A stretch of 64,000 nucleotides of DNA from Streptomyces albicerus (lineage in GTDB: Bacteria; Actinomycetota; Actinomycetes; Streptomycetales; Streptomycetaceae): contig NZ_VWMY01000044.1 in NCBI RefSeq assembly GCF_008905045.1, positions 1 to 64,000 of the forward strand, read 5' to 3'. The notes beneath the pieces are model-generated. The model saw only the letters and a program-made list of their open reading frames with translations. It was not told where the DNA came from and did not search any database. The stretch's first letter is position 1. Every line of letters begins with the position of its first letter. The position numbers were made by a program, and so were the translations under genes. Shown one piece after another: positions 35,834 to 44,931 of the stretch.

Positions 35834-36796
35834 ATGCCTTCGGACGCCGAATTCGCCGCCGTGACCGAGCAGTTCCGGCCGGAACTGCTCGCGCACTGCT
35901 ACCGGATGCTCGGCTCGATCCATGACGCCGAGGACCTGGTGCAGGAGACCTACCTCCGCGCGTGGCGGGCGTTCGACCGGTTCGAGGGCCGCTCCTCGGT
36001 GCGGCGATGGCTGTACACGATCGCCACCAGGGCCTGTCTGACGGCATTGGAAACGCGCTCCCGACGACCGCTTCCGTCGGGCCTCGGCGCGCCTACGGAC
36101 GATCACCGGGTGGCCATGGCGCCCCGCGAGCCGTCGGCGGCATGGCTCCAGCCCGCACCCGATGCGCTGTTCGGCGGTGACGACCCGGCGGTGGTGGTGG
36201 CCGGGCGGACCGGGGTGCGGCTCGCCTTCATCGCCGCGCTCCAGTTCCTGTCCGCCCGGCAGCGGGCCGTGCTGACACTGCGCGACGTACTTGCGTTCCG
36301 GACCGCCGAGGTCGCCGAAATCCTGGACACCACGACCGCAGCCGTCGACAGCGCGCTGCGCCGCGCCCGATCCCGCCTGGCCGAGGCCGGACCGGTCGAG
36401 GACGACCTGGCCGAACCGGCGGAGCAGACCCGCCGCGTCCTTCTCGACGACTACGTCGACGCGTTCACCCGGGCCGACGCCGACGCGCTGGTGAACCTGC
36501 TGCGGCTTGACGTCGAGCTGGAGATGCCGCCGACCCCGACCTGGTTCACCGGCCGCCGAGCCGTCGTCGGATTCCTCTCCGCCCGCGTACTCCGTCCTGG
36601 CCTGTGGCGAATGGTGCCCACCCTCGCCAACGGCCAGCCCGCCCTCGTCGCCTACAAACGCGCGGCCGGCGACCGCTACGAGGCGTACGGAGTCCAGGTC
36701 CTGACCCTGATCGGCGACCGGATCAGCCGCATCACGGCGTTCAACGACCCGGGTCTGGTACCCGTGTTCGGCCTCGCGCCCGCGCTCACCATCTGA
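35834..36796 (+). CDS. ECF sigma factor with C-terminal SnoaL-like domain
   Basis: A 320-residue protein. Region sigma2 is at about 10-75 (LAHCYRMLGSIHDAEDLVQETYLRAWRAFDRF), sigma4 at about 145-200 (ARQRAVLTLRDVLAFRTAEVAEIL and TTAAVDSALRRARSRL), then a SnoaL/NTF2-like domain at about 205-318. This is the SigG/TIGR02960-like class, in which the C-terminal domain replaces an anti-sigma factor in controlling activity. No anti-sigma gene is adjacent, consistent with that. ATG 35834 with AGGAGA upstream is preferred over GTG 35801. Confidence 0.9.
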   Translation: MPSDAEFAAVTEQFRPELLAHCYRMLGSIHDAEDLVQETYLRAWRAFDRFEGRSSVRRWLYTIATRACLTALETRSRRPLPSGLGAPTDDHRVAMAPREPSAAWLQPAPDALFGGDDPAVVVAGRTGVRLAFIAALQFLSARQRAVLTLRDVLAFRTAEVAEILDTTTAAVDSALRRARSRLAEAGPVEDDLAEPAEQTRRVLLDDYVDAFTRADADALVNLLRLDVELEMPPTPTWFTGRRAVVGFLSARVLRPGLWRMVPTLANGQPALVAYKRAAGDRYEAYGVQVLTLIGDRISRITAFNDPGLVPVFGLAPALTI

Positions 36797-36994
36797 ATCG
36801 CGTGGCTGCCTTATTGCTTCTGACCGTAAGCAGGAAGGCGCGAACCCTCGCCGCGATCGAGGCCATTCCCGGCGCCGAACCAGGTGAGGGCCTGTCTGTC
36901 TCGCAGGCCGGCGGCCCCGCCCTCAGGGGCGCAGGCCGATGCCTGGGAGTGGACTCTGTGTGCCTGCGGTGCCTCAGGTCGGCCTGACGAAGCA

Positions 36995-37324
36995 TCACTT
37001 GGGCGGCAGGCTCGCCGCGAAGGCGTGCCCCTCGTCGACCCAGTCGCCGAGCACGTCGTCCTCCGCGAGGGCGGAGCCGGCGACGAGGATCCAGCCGCGC
37101 ATCGGGCGGCCCGTCATGTCGAACACACGCGTGCCCGGCCGGGACAGCGCCGTGTCCGTGGCGTCGGGGCCGACGCGGACCATCAGGTCGTCGCCGCTCA
37201 CGCCTACGGCCATGTTGCCGCGGTGCAGGAAGGCGATGCCCCCGAACATGCGCTTCTCGGTGACGTCCGGCTCGGCGCCGAGGCGCTCCCGGATCCGTTC
37301 GGCGAGTCCTTCGTCGTACGCCAT
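36995..37324 (-). CDS. TfoX N-terminal-domain protein
   Basis: A 109-residue single-domain protein with MAYDEGLAERIRERLG, KRMFGGIAFLHRGNMAVGV and MRGWILVAG, as in the TfoX-N family. Despite the name these small proteins are not proven competence factors in actinobacteria. It is 9 bp downstream of the SRPBCC gene. The 198-bp gap to the sigma factor gene (36797-36994) holds no gene. Confidence 0.85.
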   Translation of the reverse strand: MAYDEGLAERIRERLGAEPDVTEKRMFGGIAFLHRGNMAVGVSGDDLMVRVGPDATDTALSRPGTRVFDMTGRPMRGWILVAGSALAEDDVLGDWVDEGHAFAASLPPK

Positions 37325-37333
37325 GTGGGATCC

Positions 37334-37639
37334 TCATTCCCGTTCGGTGAGCCGGTGTTCGAGGTCGCGCAGGTCCACGCTGATCGAGGAACGGACCTGG
37401 CGGGCCAGGAGCGGTGCCGCCAGCCGGTAGAAGCCGCCCTCACCAGCCTGGACGCGGACGAAGTACGCCGCCCGGGTGACCTCGACGCCGACACCGAAGC
37501 CGCCGCCCGCCTCACGGGTCAGCTCCGCCGTGCGGATGTCCTGGGTCCACTCGGCGTCGTGCCGCCCGTCCATGGCGTACGTCGCCACCTGCTCGGGCGG
37601 CAGCGGGATCACCCGCTCCGCCGGCACGTCGATCGTCAT
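37334..37639 (-). CDS. SRPBCC-family protein with internal deletion
   Basis: This 101-residue protein begins like a polyketide-cyclase/START-like protein (VIPLPPEQVATYAMDGRHDAEW) and ends like one (GEGGFYRLAAPLLARQVR then DLRDLEHRL). The usual length is about 145: the central strands between VEVTRAAYF and VRVQAGEGG are missing, without a frameshift. The ligand cavity would be incomplete, so it may be non-functional. The start ATG lacks an ideal ribosome site (GGAGG is 16 nt away). Confidence 0.65.
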   Translation of the reverse strand: MTIDVPAERVIPLPPEQVATYAMDGRHDAEWTQDIRTAELTREAGGGFGVGVEVTRAAYFVRVQAGEGGFYRLAAPLLARQVRSSISVDLRDLEHRLTERE

Positions 37640-37966
37640 CGTGCTGCCGCCCTGTCCTCCCGACCGGGATCCGTTGGTCTCAGGATCCTCGCGTCGGCCG
37701 CTCCGCGCACGGTAACCGTCGGGCGCGCTGCGAGGCTCCGCCCCGCGAGACGCCGCATGCCGAGCCGGGACCCGGACCGGTCGGGCCTGTCGGCTGCCTC
37801 GAGACAAGACAACCCGATGGCCCCATCAACTCCGGCCGATGATGCGTACCGCGTCGACGACCTCACTGCCCTGTGCCAAGGAGTCGACCCCGGAAGACGC
37901 GGGCTTCACCTTCAGCCGCTTCGACGGCACCGCCATGACCGTCTGACCTCTCGGCCGCCCGCTCGT
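37640..37966. other. 327-bp intergenic region with possible gene debris
   Basis: A 35-codon plus-strand frame (37839-37946) ends FTFSRFDGTAMTV. It is preceded in the neighbouring frame by AYRVDDLTALCQGV, as if a frameshifted gene tail were left. I cannot assign it to a family. No complete gene is seen. Confidence 0.35.
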
Positions 37967-38866
37967 TCAGGGGGTGCTGGGCGTTGACCGCGCACCGGTG
38001 TCTGCGCCGGGTGACCGGCGGGCCCCTCGGGCCCGTCGGAAGCGGATGAGCGCCACGGCGGTGATGAGCAGGGCGGCGAAGACGAGAGTGATCGCCGTGG
38101 GGCCGGCGGTGTTCAGCGCATCGCTGATGGCGCGTTGGACGGCGCCGGCCGCGTCGATGACCGGGTCCTGGGTGGTCGGGTCGCGTTGGACGCGGATTTC
38201 GTACCAGCCGTAGTACGCGACGTACGCGCCCATGCTCAGGAGGAGGGCGCCGCCGAGCCGGGGTACGAGGGCGCCGGCGCGGCGCAGGCGGGTGACGGCG
38301 GTGCTGTGGGTGAGGGCGACGGTCAGCGCGGCGGCGCCGACGATCAGGCCCATCCCGGCGGCGTAGGCGGCGAACAGGGCGATGCCCTCGCCGGTGGAGC
38401 CGCTGCGGAAGGCGGAGACGACGATGGCCAGGAACGGGGCGATGGTGCAGCCGAGGGAGGCGGTGGCGTACGCCATGCCGAACAGTGCCATCGAGGGCAG
38501 CGAGCGGGTCAGGGCCGGGGCGCGGCGCATTTTCGGGGCCAGGGCGGGCAGTTGGCGCCCGGCCAGCAGCCAGGTGCCGGCCGCCGCCATGAGCAGTCCG
38601 AAGGCGATGGTGAACCAGGGGAGGTGCTCCTGCACCTGGCCCGCGACGGGTTGGACGGCCAGGCCGAACACGCCGAAGAGTGCGGCGAATCCGACGGTCA
38701 TCGCCGCGGTCGCGGTGAGCGCCCGGCTGACGGCGACGGTGCGGCTGGGGGAGCCGTCGCCGAGGACGAGCAGAGAGAGGTAGGCGGGCAGCAGGGCGAA
38801 GCCGCACGGGTTGACGGCGGCGAGCATGCCCGCGGTCAGGGCGAGGGCGAGCGGTAGATCGGCCAT
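37967..38866 (-). CDS. ccdA: CcdA-type thiol-disulfide electron transporter
   Basis: A 299-residue membrane protein with about seven helices. Redox cysteines lie in NPCGFALLP (about residue 21) and SLGCTIAPF (about 140), as in the CcdA/DsbD transmembrane domain, which moves electrons from cytosolic thioredoxin to extracytoplasmic thiol proteins. It is 6 bp downstream of a TlpA-like lipoprotein gene, its likely partner. A cytoplasmic Arg-rich tail ends the protein. Confidence 0.9.
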   Translation of the reverse strand: MADLPLALALTAGMLAAVNPCGFALLPAYLSLLVLGDGSPSRTVAVSRALTATAAMTVGFAALFGVFGLAVQPVAGQVQEHLPWFTIAFGLLMAAAGTWLLAGRQLPALAPKMRRAPALTRSLPSMALFGMAYATASLGCTIAPFLAIVVSAFRSGSTGEGIALFAAYAAGMGLIVGAAALTVALTHSTAVTRLRRAGALVPRLGGALLLSMGAYVAYYGWYEIRVQRDPTTQDPVIDAAGAVQRAISDALNTAGPTAITLVFAALLITAVALIRFRRARGARRSPGADTGARSTPSTP

Positions 38867-38872
38867 GGCGGG

Positions 38873-39445
38873 TCAGCCGACGAGCGGGCTGACTTTGTCG
38901 GCGAGGCCCTTGCCGGCCGGGAGGCTGCCGGTGAAGACGGTCTTGCCGTCCTTGTCGAGGATCACGTAGATGCTTTGCTGGGTGATCTCGAACTTCTTCC
39001 AGATGTCCCCGGCCTCGTCGGCCAGGTTCGGGAAGGTGCCGACCTTGGTGTCGGTGACGAAGTCCTTCATGGCCTGCGTCTTGTCGAGTCCGGCCACCCC
39101 GATCACGTGCGCCTGGCCCTGGAACTGGGCGGCGACCTTGGCGGTTTCGGGGCCCTGGGCCTTACAGGTGGGGCACCATGGCGCCCAGAACCACAGCACG
39201 ACGGGCTTGCCCGCCAGCGTGGCCGCGTCGAACGGCTTGCCCTCCACGGTCGTGCCGGTGAACCGCAGGGCCTTGGGGACCGCCGCGGTGCCGGCCCCTG
39301 CCTGCGCCGACGCGGAGGAGCCGGAGCCTGTGGGGCCGGTCTTCTCTGCGTCACCGCTGGAGGAGGCGGTCTTCTCCGTGCCGCAGCCGGCGAGGGTGAG
39401 GGCGGTGGCGGCCAGCAGGCCGGGGAGGATCAGGCGGGCACGCAT
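38873..39445 (-). CDS. TlpA/ResA-like thioredoxin lipoprotein
   Basis: A 190-residue lipoprotein: lipobox LTLAGC (Cys about 21), a Ser/Gly/Ala linker, and a redoxin fold with active site WAPWCPTCKAQGPE. It should reduce extracytoplasmic disulfides using electrons from the neighbouring CcdA protein, for cytochrome c maturation or oxidative repair. The gene precedes ccdA by 6 bp in an apparent operon downstream of a Crp/Fnr regulator. Confidence 0.9.
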   Translation of the reverse strand: MRARLILPGLLAATALTLAGCGTEKTASSSGDAEKTGPTGSGSSASAQAGAGTAAVPKALRFTGTTVEGKPFDAATLAGKPVVLWFWAPWCPTCKAQGPETAKVAAQFQGQAHVIGVAGLDKTQAMKDFVTDTKVGTFPNLADEAGDIWKKFEITQQSIYVILDKDGKTVFTGSLPAGKGLADKVSPLVG

Positions 39446-39536
39446 GGCGGGACGGCTCCTGTGGTCGGGGTCGGCTGAACTGTAGGCCTGGCGGCGGGCG
39501 GTATGCGCGGGGGCGGGTGCTTACGGTTCGGTGACG

Positions 39537-40238
39537 TCAGCCCGCGTGGTCGGCGAGCCGCTCCGGGTCGAGGACGGTGATGCGGCCCCGGGCCAGGCGG
39601 ATCAGGTGCTGGTCGGCGAAGTCGCGCAGCACCTTGGTGCACGTTTCGCGGGAGGTGCCGGCCAGGGCGGCGATCTGCTGGTGGGTGAGCGCGATCTGCG
39701 GGCCGCGGGCCCCGAGCACTCGGGGGCGGGTCTCGGCCGCGAGGGTCAACAGGGTGGTGGCGATGCGCTGCGGCACGGACTTGAAGACGCTGTCGGACAG
39801 ACGCTGTTCGAGGTCGGTCAGGCGCCGTCCGAGGATCTCCGTGATGCGGGCGGAGATCCGGGCGTCGGACAGCAGGAAGCGGTGGACGTCGGCGCGGCTC
39901 ATCACGCAGACGGTGACGTCGTCGAGGGCTTCGGCGAAGTTGTCGTACATCCGCTGCCCGAGCAGCACCATCTCGCCGAAGATGGTGCCCGGGCTGATGA
40001 TCGCGCAGGTCAGGGCACGGCCGTCGGCGGAGACCCGGAAGATGCGCACCCGGCCCTTCTTGAGGATGAACAGCACCTCGGAGGGCTGGGAGGGCGAGTA
40101 CAGCAGTTCTCCGGCGCTGTAGGTCTTCATCGGGGCCGCGGCGGCGATGGCGTCCATCTCCGCGTCGTCCAGGTCGCGGAAGATGTCGACCTCGGAGATG
40201 CACCAGGTCTTCTCGGCGTCGTCGCCGGTGTGGCTCAT
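39537..40238 (-). CDS. Crp/Fnr-family regulator
   Basis: A 233-residue protein: cyclic-nucleotide-binding fold (about 15-130; SPGTIFGEMVLLGQRMYDNFAEALDD where the cAMP pocket would be) and a Crp-type helix-turn-helix (about 160-225; ALTHQQIAALAGTSRETCTKVLRDFADQHLI). The FGEMxL-R-x-A cAMP signature is altered (QRMYDNFAEA), so it probably senses something else, perhaps redox state given the ccdA-tlpA genes 91 bp downstream. The ligand is unknown. Confidence 0.85.
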   Translation of the reverse strand: MSHTGDDAEKTWCISEVDIFRDLDDAEMDAIAAAAPMKTYSAGELLYSPSQPSEVLFILKKGRVRIFRVSADGRALTCAIISPGTIFGEMVLLGQRMYDNFAEALDDVTVCVMSRADVHRFLLSDARISARITEILGRRLTDLEQRLSDSVFKSVPQRIATTLLTLAAETRPRVLGARGPQIALTHQQIAALAGTSRETCTKVLRDFADQHLIRLARGRITVLDPERLADHAG

Positions 40239-40414
40239 GTGGTGTGGTTCCTCGCGTCGTCCCGGTGCCCAGGGCGGGGGTGCGGCACCCCACGCCGGGC
40301 TGGCCAGCGCGCCCTCGCTGCTGGCCAGACAGTAGTCGTCCGGGGCACCCAGGACAGGCTCGGTACCCCGGAGTGGTGCGCCGGAACCAGGTGTTGACGC
40401 TGGTGGGATCGGTG

Positions 40415-40900
40415 TCATCCGGTGGTCCGGCCGGTCTGCCTGCCCGCCATCCGGGCGACGAGCGAGAAGGTGAGTCCGGCCAGGAGGCCGAAGACGAGGT
40501 GGGCGCCGAGGCTGGAGGAGGTGACGTCGTTCCATTCGAAGACGGGCATGCCCAGGTTGGCGGGCATGATCCACAGGGCGCCGACGGTCCACCACACCGC
40601 GCCGTAGGCCAGGCCGAGGAGCACGGCGGGCGCGAGGCGCTGGGCGAACTGGCCCAGCAGGGCGCCGAAGGTGATGCCGGCGAAGAGCGCGATGGACAGA
40701 TGGACCAGCCAGCCGACGACGGCGTTGGTCGAGCCGAGGAGACCCGCGACCATGGTGATCATCGCGGTGTCCATCATCGGCCTCGACACCGACATCCAGA
40801 TGCCCATCCCGACACCGCCGACCAGACCGGCCGCGGCGCCCCACACCGCGTGCACCGGAATGACGGCCGTGCTCGGGGAAACGCGCAGGGTCGTGCTCAT
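40415..40900 (-). CDS. four-helix membrane protein of unknown function
   Basis: A 161-residue protein with membrane segments at about 16-36, 46-70, 75-95 and 126-148, Gly/Ala-rich. AGGAGGACAG precedes the ATG. There is no recognised family. It is upstream of the Crp/Fnr gene by 176 bp on the same strand. Confidence 0.75.
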   Translation of the reverse strand: MSTTLRVSPSTAVIPVHAVWGAAAGLVGGVGMGIWMSVSRPMMDTAMITMVAGLLGSTNAVVGWLVHLSIALFAGITFGALLGQFAQRLAPAVLLGLAYGAVWWTVGALWIMPANLGMPVFEWNDVTSSSLGAHLVFGLLAGLTFSLVARMAGRQTGRTTG

Positions 40901-41032
40901 GATGACTGTCCTCCTGGTGCGGTGACTTTCTGCTCTTGTCGCTGACGCTAGGACGTGGGGCATGTACAGGTATGTGAGGGCGCTTACGTACCCGGCGGTA
41001 GAGGTACGGCCGTCAGGCCCACAGGGCGGGCG

Positions 41033-41716
41033 TCACGTGGTACCCGGCCGGCGGCGCAGGAGGTGGCGCAGAGCGACGAGGCCCTGCAGGGCGGCGGCCG
41101 GGCGCAGCAGAGTGGGGCGGGGCCGTTCGGGCATGGTGCCGCGGCGGAGGGCGACGACGGTGACCGTGACGACCGGTACCGCCCACGCGGCGATCGCAGT
41201 AACCCGCAGCGCGCGGCTCGGCTCGTGCCGCAGCACCAGCCAGGTCCAGAACGCGGCATCGGCAAGGGAGTCGGCGTAGTCGCCGAACGGGGACACGGTC
41301 TCCTGCCGGCGCGCCAGGCGGCCGTCGGCCAGGTCCAGGCCGATCGCCACCACCCCCGACCAGCGGCACGGCCCCAGGGCCGTGGCGGGGAGACTTCCGC
41401 GGATCAGGGTGAGGGTATCCGCCGGTGCGAGTCGGTCGCGGCGCTCGAGCAGGCCCAGATGCAGGGCTCCGAGCAGCCACCCGGCCGCCACCCAGCCTCG
41501 CCCCGGTTCGCGATCGCGGGCGAGGGCGAACAGCAGGCCGTGCAGGACGGTGAGCTGGGCCAGCGCCCTGGGGCGGCGGACCGCCTGCCGCACCGACCGG
41601 TCAGCCGCCAGCCACAGGAAACGCGCCACGGCGTACGGTCTCCAGCGGCCCTCTCTCAGCGTCCCCAGCAGGGCGTCGGTTGCCGCGCGGCTGTCGGTGA
41701 GGTCGGACATGGACAC
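41033..41716 (-). CDS. CDP-alcohol phosphatidyltransferase family protein
   Basis: A 227-residue membrane protein containing the complete family motif D-x2-DG-x2-AR-x8-G-x3-D-x3-D (DLADGRLARRQ ... GDYADSLAD, about residues 126-150). The enzyme would transfer a phosphatidyl group from CDP-diacylglycerol, or catalyse a related transfer, at the membrane. An N-terminal Arg-rich part (about 1-50) is unusual. The acceptor alcohol is not predictable. Confidence 0.85.
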   Translation of the reverse strand: MSMSDLTDSRAATDALLGTLREGRWRPYAVARFLWLAADRSVRQAVRRPRALAQLTVLHGLLFALARDREPGRGWVAAGWLLGALHLGLLERRDRLAPADTLTLIRGSLPATALGPCRWSGVVAIGLDLADGRLARRQETVSPFGDYADSLADAAFWTWLVLRHEPSRALRVTAIAAWAVPVVTVTVVALRRGTMPERPRPTLLRPAAALQGLVALRHLLRRRPGTT

Positions 41717-42022
41717 GTCGGTGGGCCTTTCGCCGGGCGCGGAGCGTGCTCGCTCACCGTAAACAGCCGACGCGGGGGCGGAACATGCGCGCGCTCACCC
41801 ATCCGCCCGTGCGCCGGACGTAGCGTCCTGTTCCGGACGAGGCGCAGGCCGAAGCGCAAGAGGGCACACTTCCAGAGCGTGACTCGGTCGGCCAACTTGT
41901 TCAGGCGGGCAGCCCACGAGGCTTGCGCTTCAGGGACGGCGCCGCGGTGGACCCTGGCGGGGGAGGGGAGAGGGCCGCGGAGAGCGGCGCCTCCCCGCGG
42001 ACCTTGGTTGCGCGTACGCCGG
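41717..42022. other. 306-bp intergenic region
   Basis: It lies between the SulP gene end and the phosphatidyltransferase start, both on the minus strand. No gene or strong hairpin is seen. Confidence 0.6.
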
Positions 42023-43531
42023 TCAGTGGCTGCCGGCGAGTTCGCCGCTGAGTGTCTTGTGGATGTGGGCGCTGGGTTCGTTCAGGCCGATGATCTCGAC
42101 GGTCTTGCCGCGCTGGGTGTACTTGGTCTCGATGGCGTCCAGGGCGGCGACGGAGGAGGCGTCCCAGATGTGGGCGGCGGACAGGTCGATGACGACTTTG
42201 TCGGGGTCGTCCGCGTAGTTGAACTGCCCGACGAGGTCGTTGGAGGAGGCGAAGAACAGCTCGCCGGTGACCCGGTAGACGACGGTGGCGTGGTCGGGGT
42301 CGGTGACGGCGGTGACCTCGGCGAGGTGGGCGACGCGCTTGGCGAAGATGACCATCGCGGTGATCGAGCCGACGACGACACCGATGGCGAGGTTGTCGGT
42401 GGCGACCACACAAGCGACGGTGACCACCATGACGGTGATCTCCCCGGCGGGCATCCGCTTGAGGGTCTTCGGGGCGATGGAGTGCCAGTCGAAGGTGGCC
42501 GCCGACACCATGACCATCACGGCGACCAGCGCGGCCATGGGGATGTCGGAGACGACCGGGCCGAAGGCGATGCACAGCACCATCAGGAAGGCGCCGGCGA
42601 GGAAGGTGGACAGGCGGGTGCGGGCCCCGGACACCTTCACGTTGATCATCGTCTGGCCGATCATTGCGCAGCCGCCCATGCCGCCGAAGAAGCCGGTGAC
42701 GATGTTGGCGACGCCCTGGCCGAGGGACTCGCGGGTCTTGGAGGAGTGGGTGTCGGTGATGTCGTCGACCAGCTTCGCGGTCATGAGCGACTCCATCAGG
42801 CCGACCAGGGCCATGGCGAGCGCGTATGGGGCGACGGTGGTGAGGGTGTCCAGGGTGAAGGGCACGTCCGGCAGGCCCGGCACCGGCAGTGAGGAGGGCA
42901 GGTCGCCCTTGTCGCCCACGGTCGGTACGGCGATGCCGGCCGCGAGCGTGATGACGGTGAGGATGACGATCGACACCAGCGGCGCCGGGATCACCGTGGT
43001 GACCTTCGGGAAGAACACCATCAGCGCCAGGCCGGCGGCGATCAGCGGATAGACCGGCCAGGGCACGTCCGTCATCTCCGGGACCTGCGCCATGAAGATG
43101 AGGATGGCGAGGGAGTTGACGAAGCCGACCATCACGCTGCGCGGCACGAACCGCATCAGCTTCGCCACGCCGAGCGCGCCGAGGACGATCTGGAAGACAC
43201 CGGCGAGGATGACGGCGGCGACCAGGTAGCCGAAGCCGTGCTCCCGGTTCAGCGGGGCGATGACCAGGGCGACCGCGCCGGTGGCCGCGGAGATCATGGC
43301 CGGGCGGCCGCCGACGACCGCGATGGTCACGGCCATCGTGAACGAGGCGAACAACCCGATGGCCGGGTCGACCCCGGCGATGATCGAGAACGAGATCGCC
43401 TCCGGGATCAGCGCCAGGGCGACCACAAGACCGGCCAGCACCTCGGTGCGCAGCACCTTCGGATCGGACAGCCAGGACGGACGCCGGGCGCCGCGCAGCC
43501 ACGCGGCCGGGGACAGTGCGGAGGAAGACAA
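42023..43531 (-). CDS. SulP-family anion transporter with STAS domain
   Basis: A 502-residue SLC26/SulP transporter: about 12 membrane segments (20-390) with VALALIPEAISFSIIAGVDPAIGLFASF in helix 1-2, then a cytosolic STAS domain (about 400-490; IDLSAAHIWDASSVAALDAIETKY). Bacterial members carry sulfate, bicarbonate or dicarboxylates. The divergent MerR regulator at 43961, with a clear operator in between, probably controls it. Confidence 0.92.
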   Translation of the reverse strand: MSSSALSPAAWLRGARRPSWLSDPKVLRTEVLAGLVVALALIPEAISFSIIAGVDPAIGLFASFTMAVTIAVVGGRPAMISAATGAVALVIAPLNREHGFGYLVAAVILAGVFQIVLGALGVAKLMRFVPRSVMVGFVNSLAILIFMAQVPEMTDVPWPVYPLIAAGLALMVFFPKVTTVIPAPLVSIVILTVITLAAGIAVPTVGDKGDLPSSLPVPGLPDVPFTLDTLTTVAPYALAMALVGLMESLMTAKLVDDITDTHSSKTRESLGQGVANIVTGFFGGMGGCAMIGQTMINVKVSGARTRLSTFLAGAFLMVLCIAFGPVVSDIPMAALVAVMVMVSAATFDWHSIAPKTLKRMPAGEITVMVVTVACVVATDNLAIGVVVGSITAMVIFAKRVAHLAEVTAVTDPDHATVVYRVTGELFFASSNDLVGQFNYADDPDKVVIDLSAAHIWDASSVAALDAIETKYTQRGKTVEIIGLNEPSAHIHKTLSGELAGSH

Positions 43532-43960
43532 GACGAAGGGAACCTGTCGTGCTCGGGCACACCCGGCATCACGACGGGCGCGCAGGAAGGCATGGAGCGC
43601 ATGGCGGACCGAGGGCGGCCCGCCACAAAGTCCGCGAGCGGCGCGGACCGGAGTCAGGGGGCAGCAGCGAAGCGACCCGCGAGGGGATCGAGCGCTCCTT
43701 GGGGGCGAAGGGTCACGGCGGGCAGGCAGCGGCGACGCCGGGCATCACGGACATGCGCACGCTCTCTCCTGCGGATTACGGTCTTCGCCGGGGGCTTCGT
43801 CGGCCCCGACACGGCTGACGGTCACGGGACGGCATCCCGCACCATGGGAACGGGCACGGCAGGCAGCCGACCCAACACCGGGGCAACTCTACCCTAACGT
43901 TAGAGTAGAGATCGGCGCGGGGCCCCGCGGTCGCGGCGAAAGACGAGGAAGGCACCCCGC
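43532..43960. other. 429-bp divergent region between SulP and MerR genes
   Basis: It contains the MerR operator at 43886-43906 near the right end. The remaining 350 bp up to SulP show no convincing gene and may hold a long leader of the transporter mRNA. Confidence 0.6.
43886..43906. promoter_or_regulatory. MerR-type operator
   Basis: ACTCTA-N9-TAGAGT encloses the perfect palindrome CTAACGTTAG. Such dyads between promoter elements are typical MerR-family sites; this one lies 55 bp before the MerR start. Confidence 0.7.
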
Positions 43961-44365
43961 GTGAGCAGCGAGCACATGCAGATCGGCGAGGTCGCCGCAC
44001 GGACCGAGCTGTCGCTGCGCACCATTCGGCACTACGAGGACACCGGCCTCGTCATTCCCTCCGCCCGCTCCCAGGGCGGTTTCCGCCTCTACACCGAGGC
44101 CGACGTCGCCCGCCTCATGGTCATCCGCCGCATGAAGCCGCTCGGCTTCACTCTCGACGAGATGCGCGCCCTGCTGGAGGCCACTGACCGCCTCGACTCC
44201 GGTGAGGAGCTGCCGCCCGAAGAGCGGGAGCAACTGCTGGAGCGCATACGGGGCTTCGAGCAGGCCGCGCAGCAGCGGGTCGAGGACCTGCGTAGCCAGC
44301 TGGCCCGGGCGGAGGAGTTCGCGGCCACGCTGGCGGACCGCCTCGCCCGGACTCCCGCGCCCTGA
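43961..44365 (+). CDS. MerR-family regulator (SulP-linked)
   Basis: A 134-residue regulator: winged helix QIGEVAARTELSLRTIRHYEDTGLVIPSARSQGGFRLYTEADVARL (about 6-50), then an antiparallel coiled-coil dimer helix rich in Glu/Arg. No cysteines are present in the C-terminal part, so it is not a thiol metal sensor. GTG start. It is divergent from the SulP gene and likely regulates it and itself. Confidence 0.9.
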   Translation: MSSEHMQIGEVAARTELSLRTIRHYEDTGLVIPSARSQGGFRLYTEADVARLMVIRRMKPLGFTLDEMRALLEATDRLDSGEELPPEEREQLLERIRGFEQAAQQRVEDLRSQLARAEEFAATLADRLARTPAP

Positions 44366-44604
44366 AGCAGACCCCTGGTTCCGCCTCCGCCACCCTCATG
44401 GGCCGGCCGACTCGCACCCCGGCCACGTGATCGCTGCAGTGCTGCGCGGACAACCATCGCCGTACTGCGCCATGGGCCGCCCGCATGCGGCACCGGGCAT
44501 ACGTGCCGGTGGACAAGAGTTGCATCCGGTACCCAGGTACAGGCTTACCGTCGATTTCCAGGGCCGCCTCAGCAGGATGCGGTCATACCGACAGGGGGTG
44601 CGCG

Positions 44605-44931
44605 ATGGTGCCGTGGGTGCCGGTTGCATGCACACTGCCGACCGCTGAGCGGCCGCTGCGCGTGGCGGAGTTCGACGCGCTGTTCGCCGACGCGCTGCTC
44701 GACGTCGACCGGCCAGAGCCCGGCCGCGTACGGCTGGTGCTCAACGAGGCGGTGGAGGAGCGGGCCCGGGAGCTCGCACAGCGGGAGACCGCCTGCTGCT
44801 CCTTCTTCACCTTCGCCTTCCACCGTGATGAACAGGGGCGGCTGCAGATGGACGTCGGTGCACCCGCCGAGCACTCGGCGGTCGTGGAGGCACTCGCCGT
44901 GCGGGCCGAGGCCACGCGGGCGGCATCGTGA
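44605..44931 (+). CDS. small protein with ETACCSFFTF motif, MerR-coupled
   Basis: A 108-residue protein. It opens VPVACTLPTAERPLRVAEFDALFADALLDV and has a vicinal cysteine pair in RETACCSFFTFAFH (about residues 60-70). Together with an N-terminal cysteine this is a plausible soft-metal site. Its stop overlaps the MerR gene start (GTGA). I believe similar small proteins accompany mercury or heavy-metal MerR genes in actinobacteria, but I cannot name a family. The 239-bp gap before it (44366-44604) shows no gene. Confidence 0.7.
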   Translation: MVPWVPVACTLPTAERPLRVAEFDALFADALLDVDRPEPGRVRLVLNEAVEERARELAQRETACCSFFTFAFHRDEQGRLQMDVGAPAEHSAVVEALAVRAEATRAAS

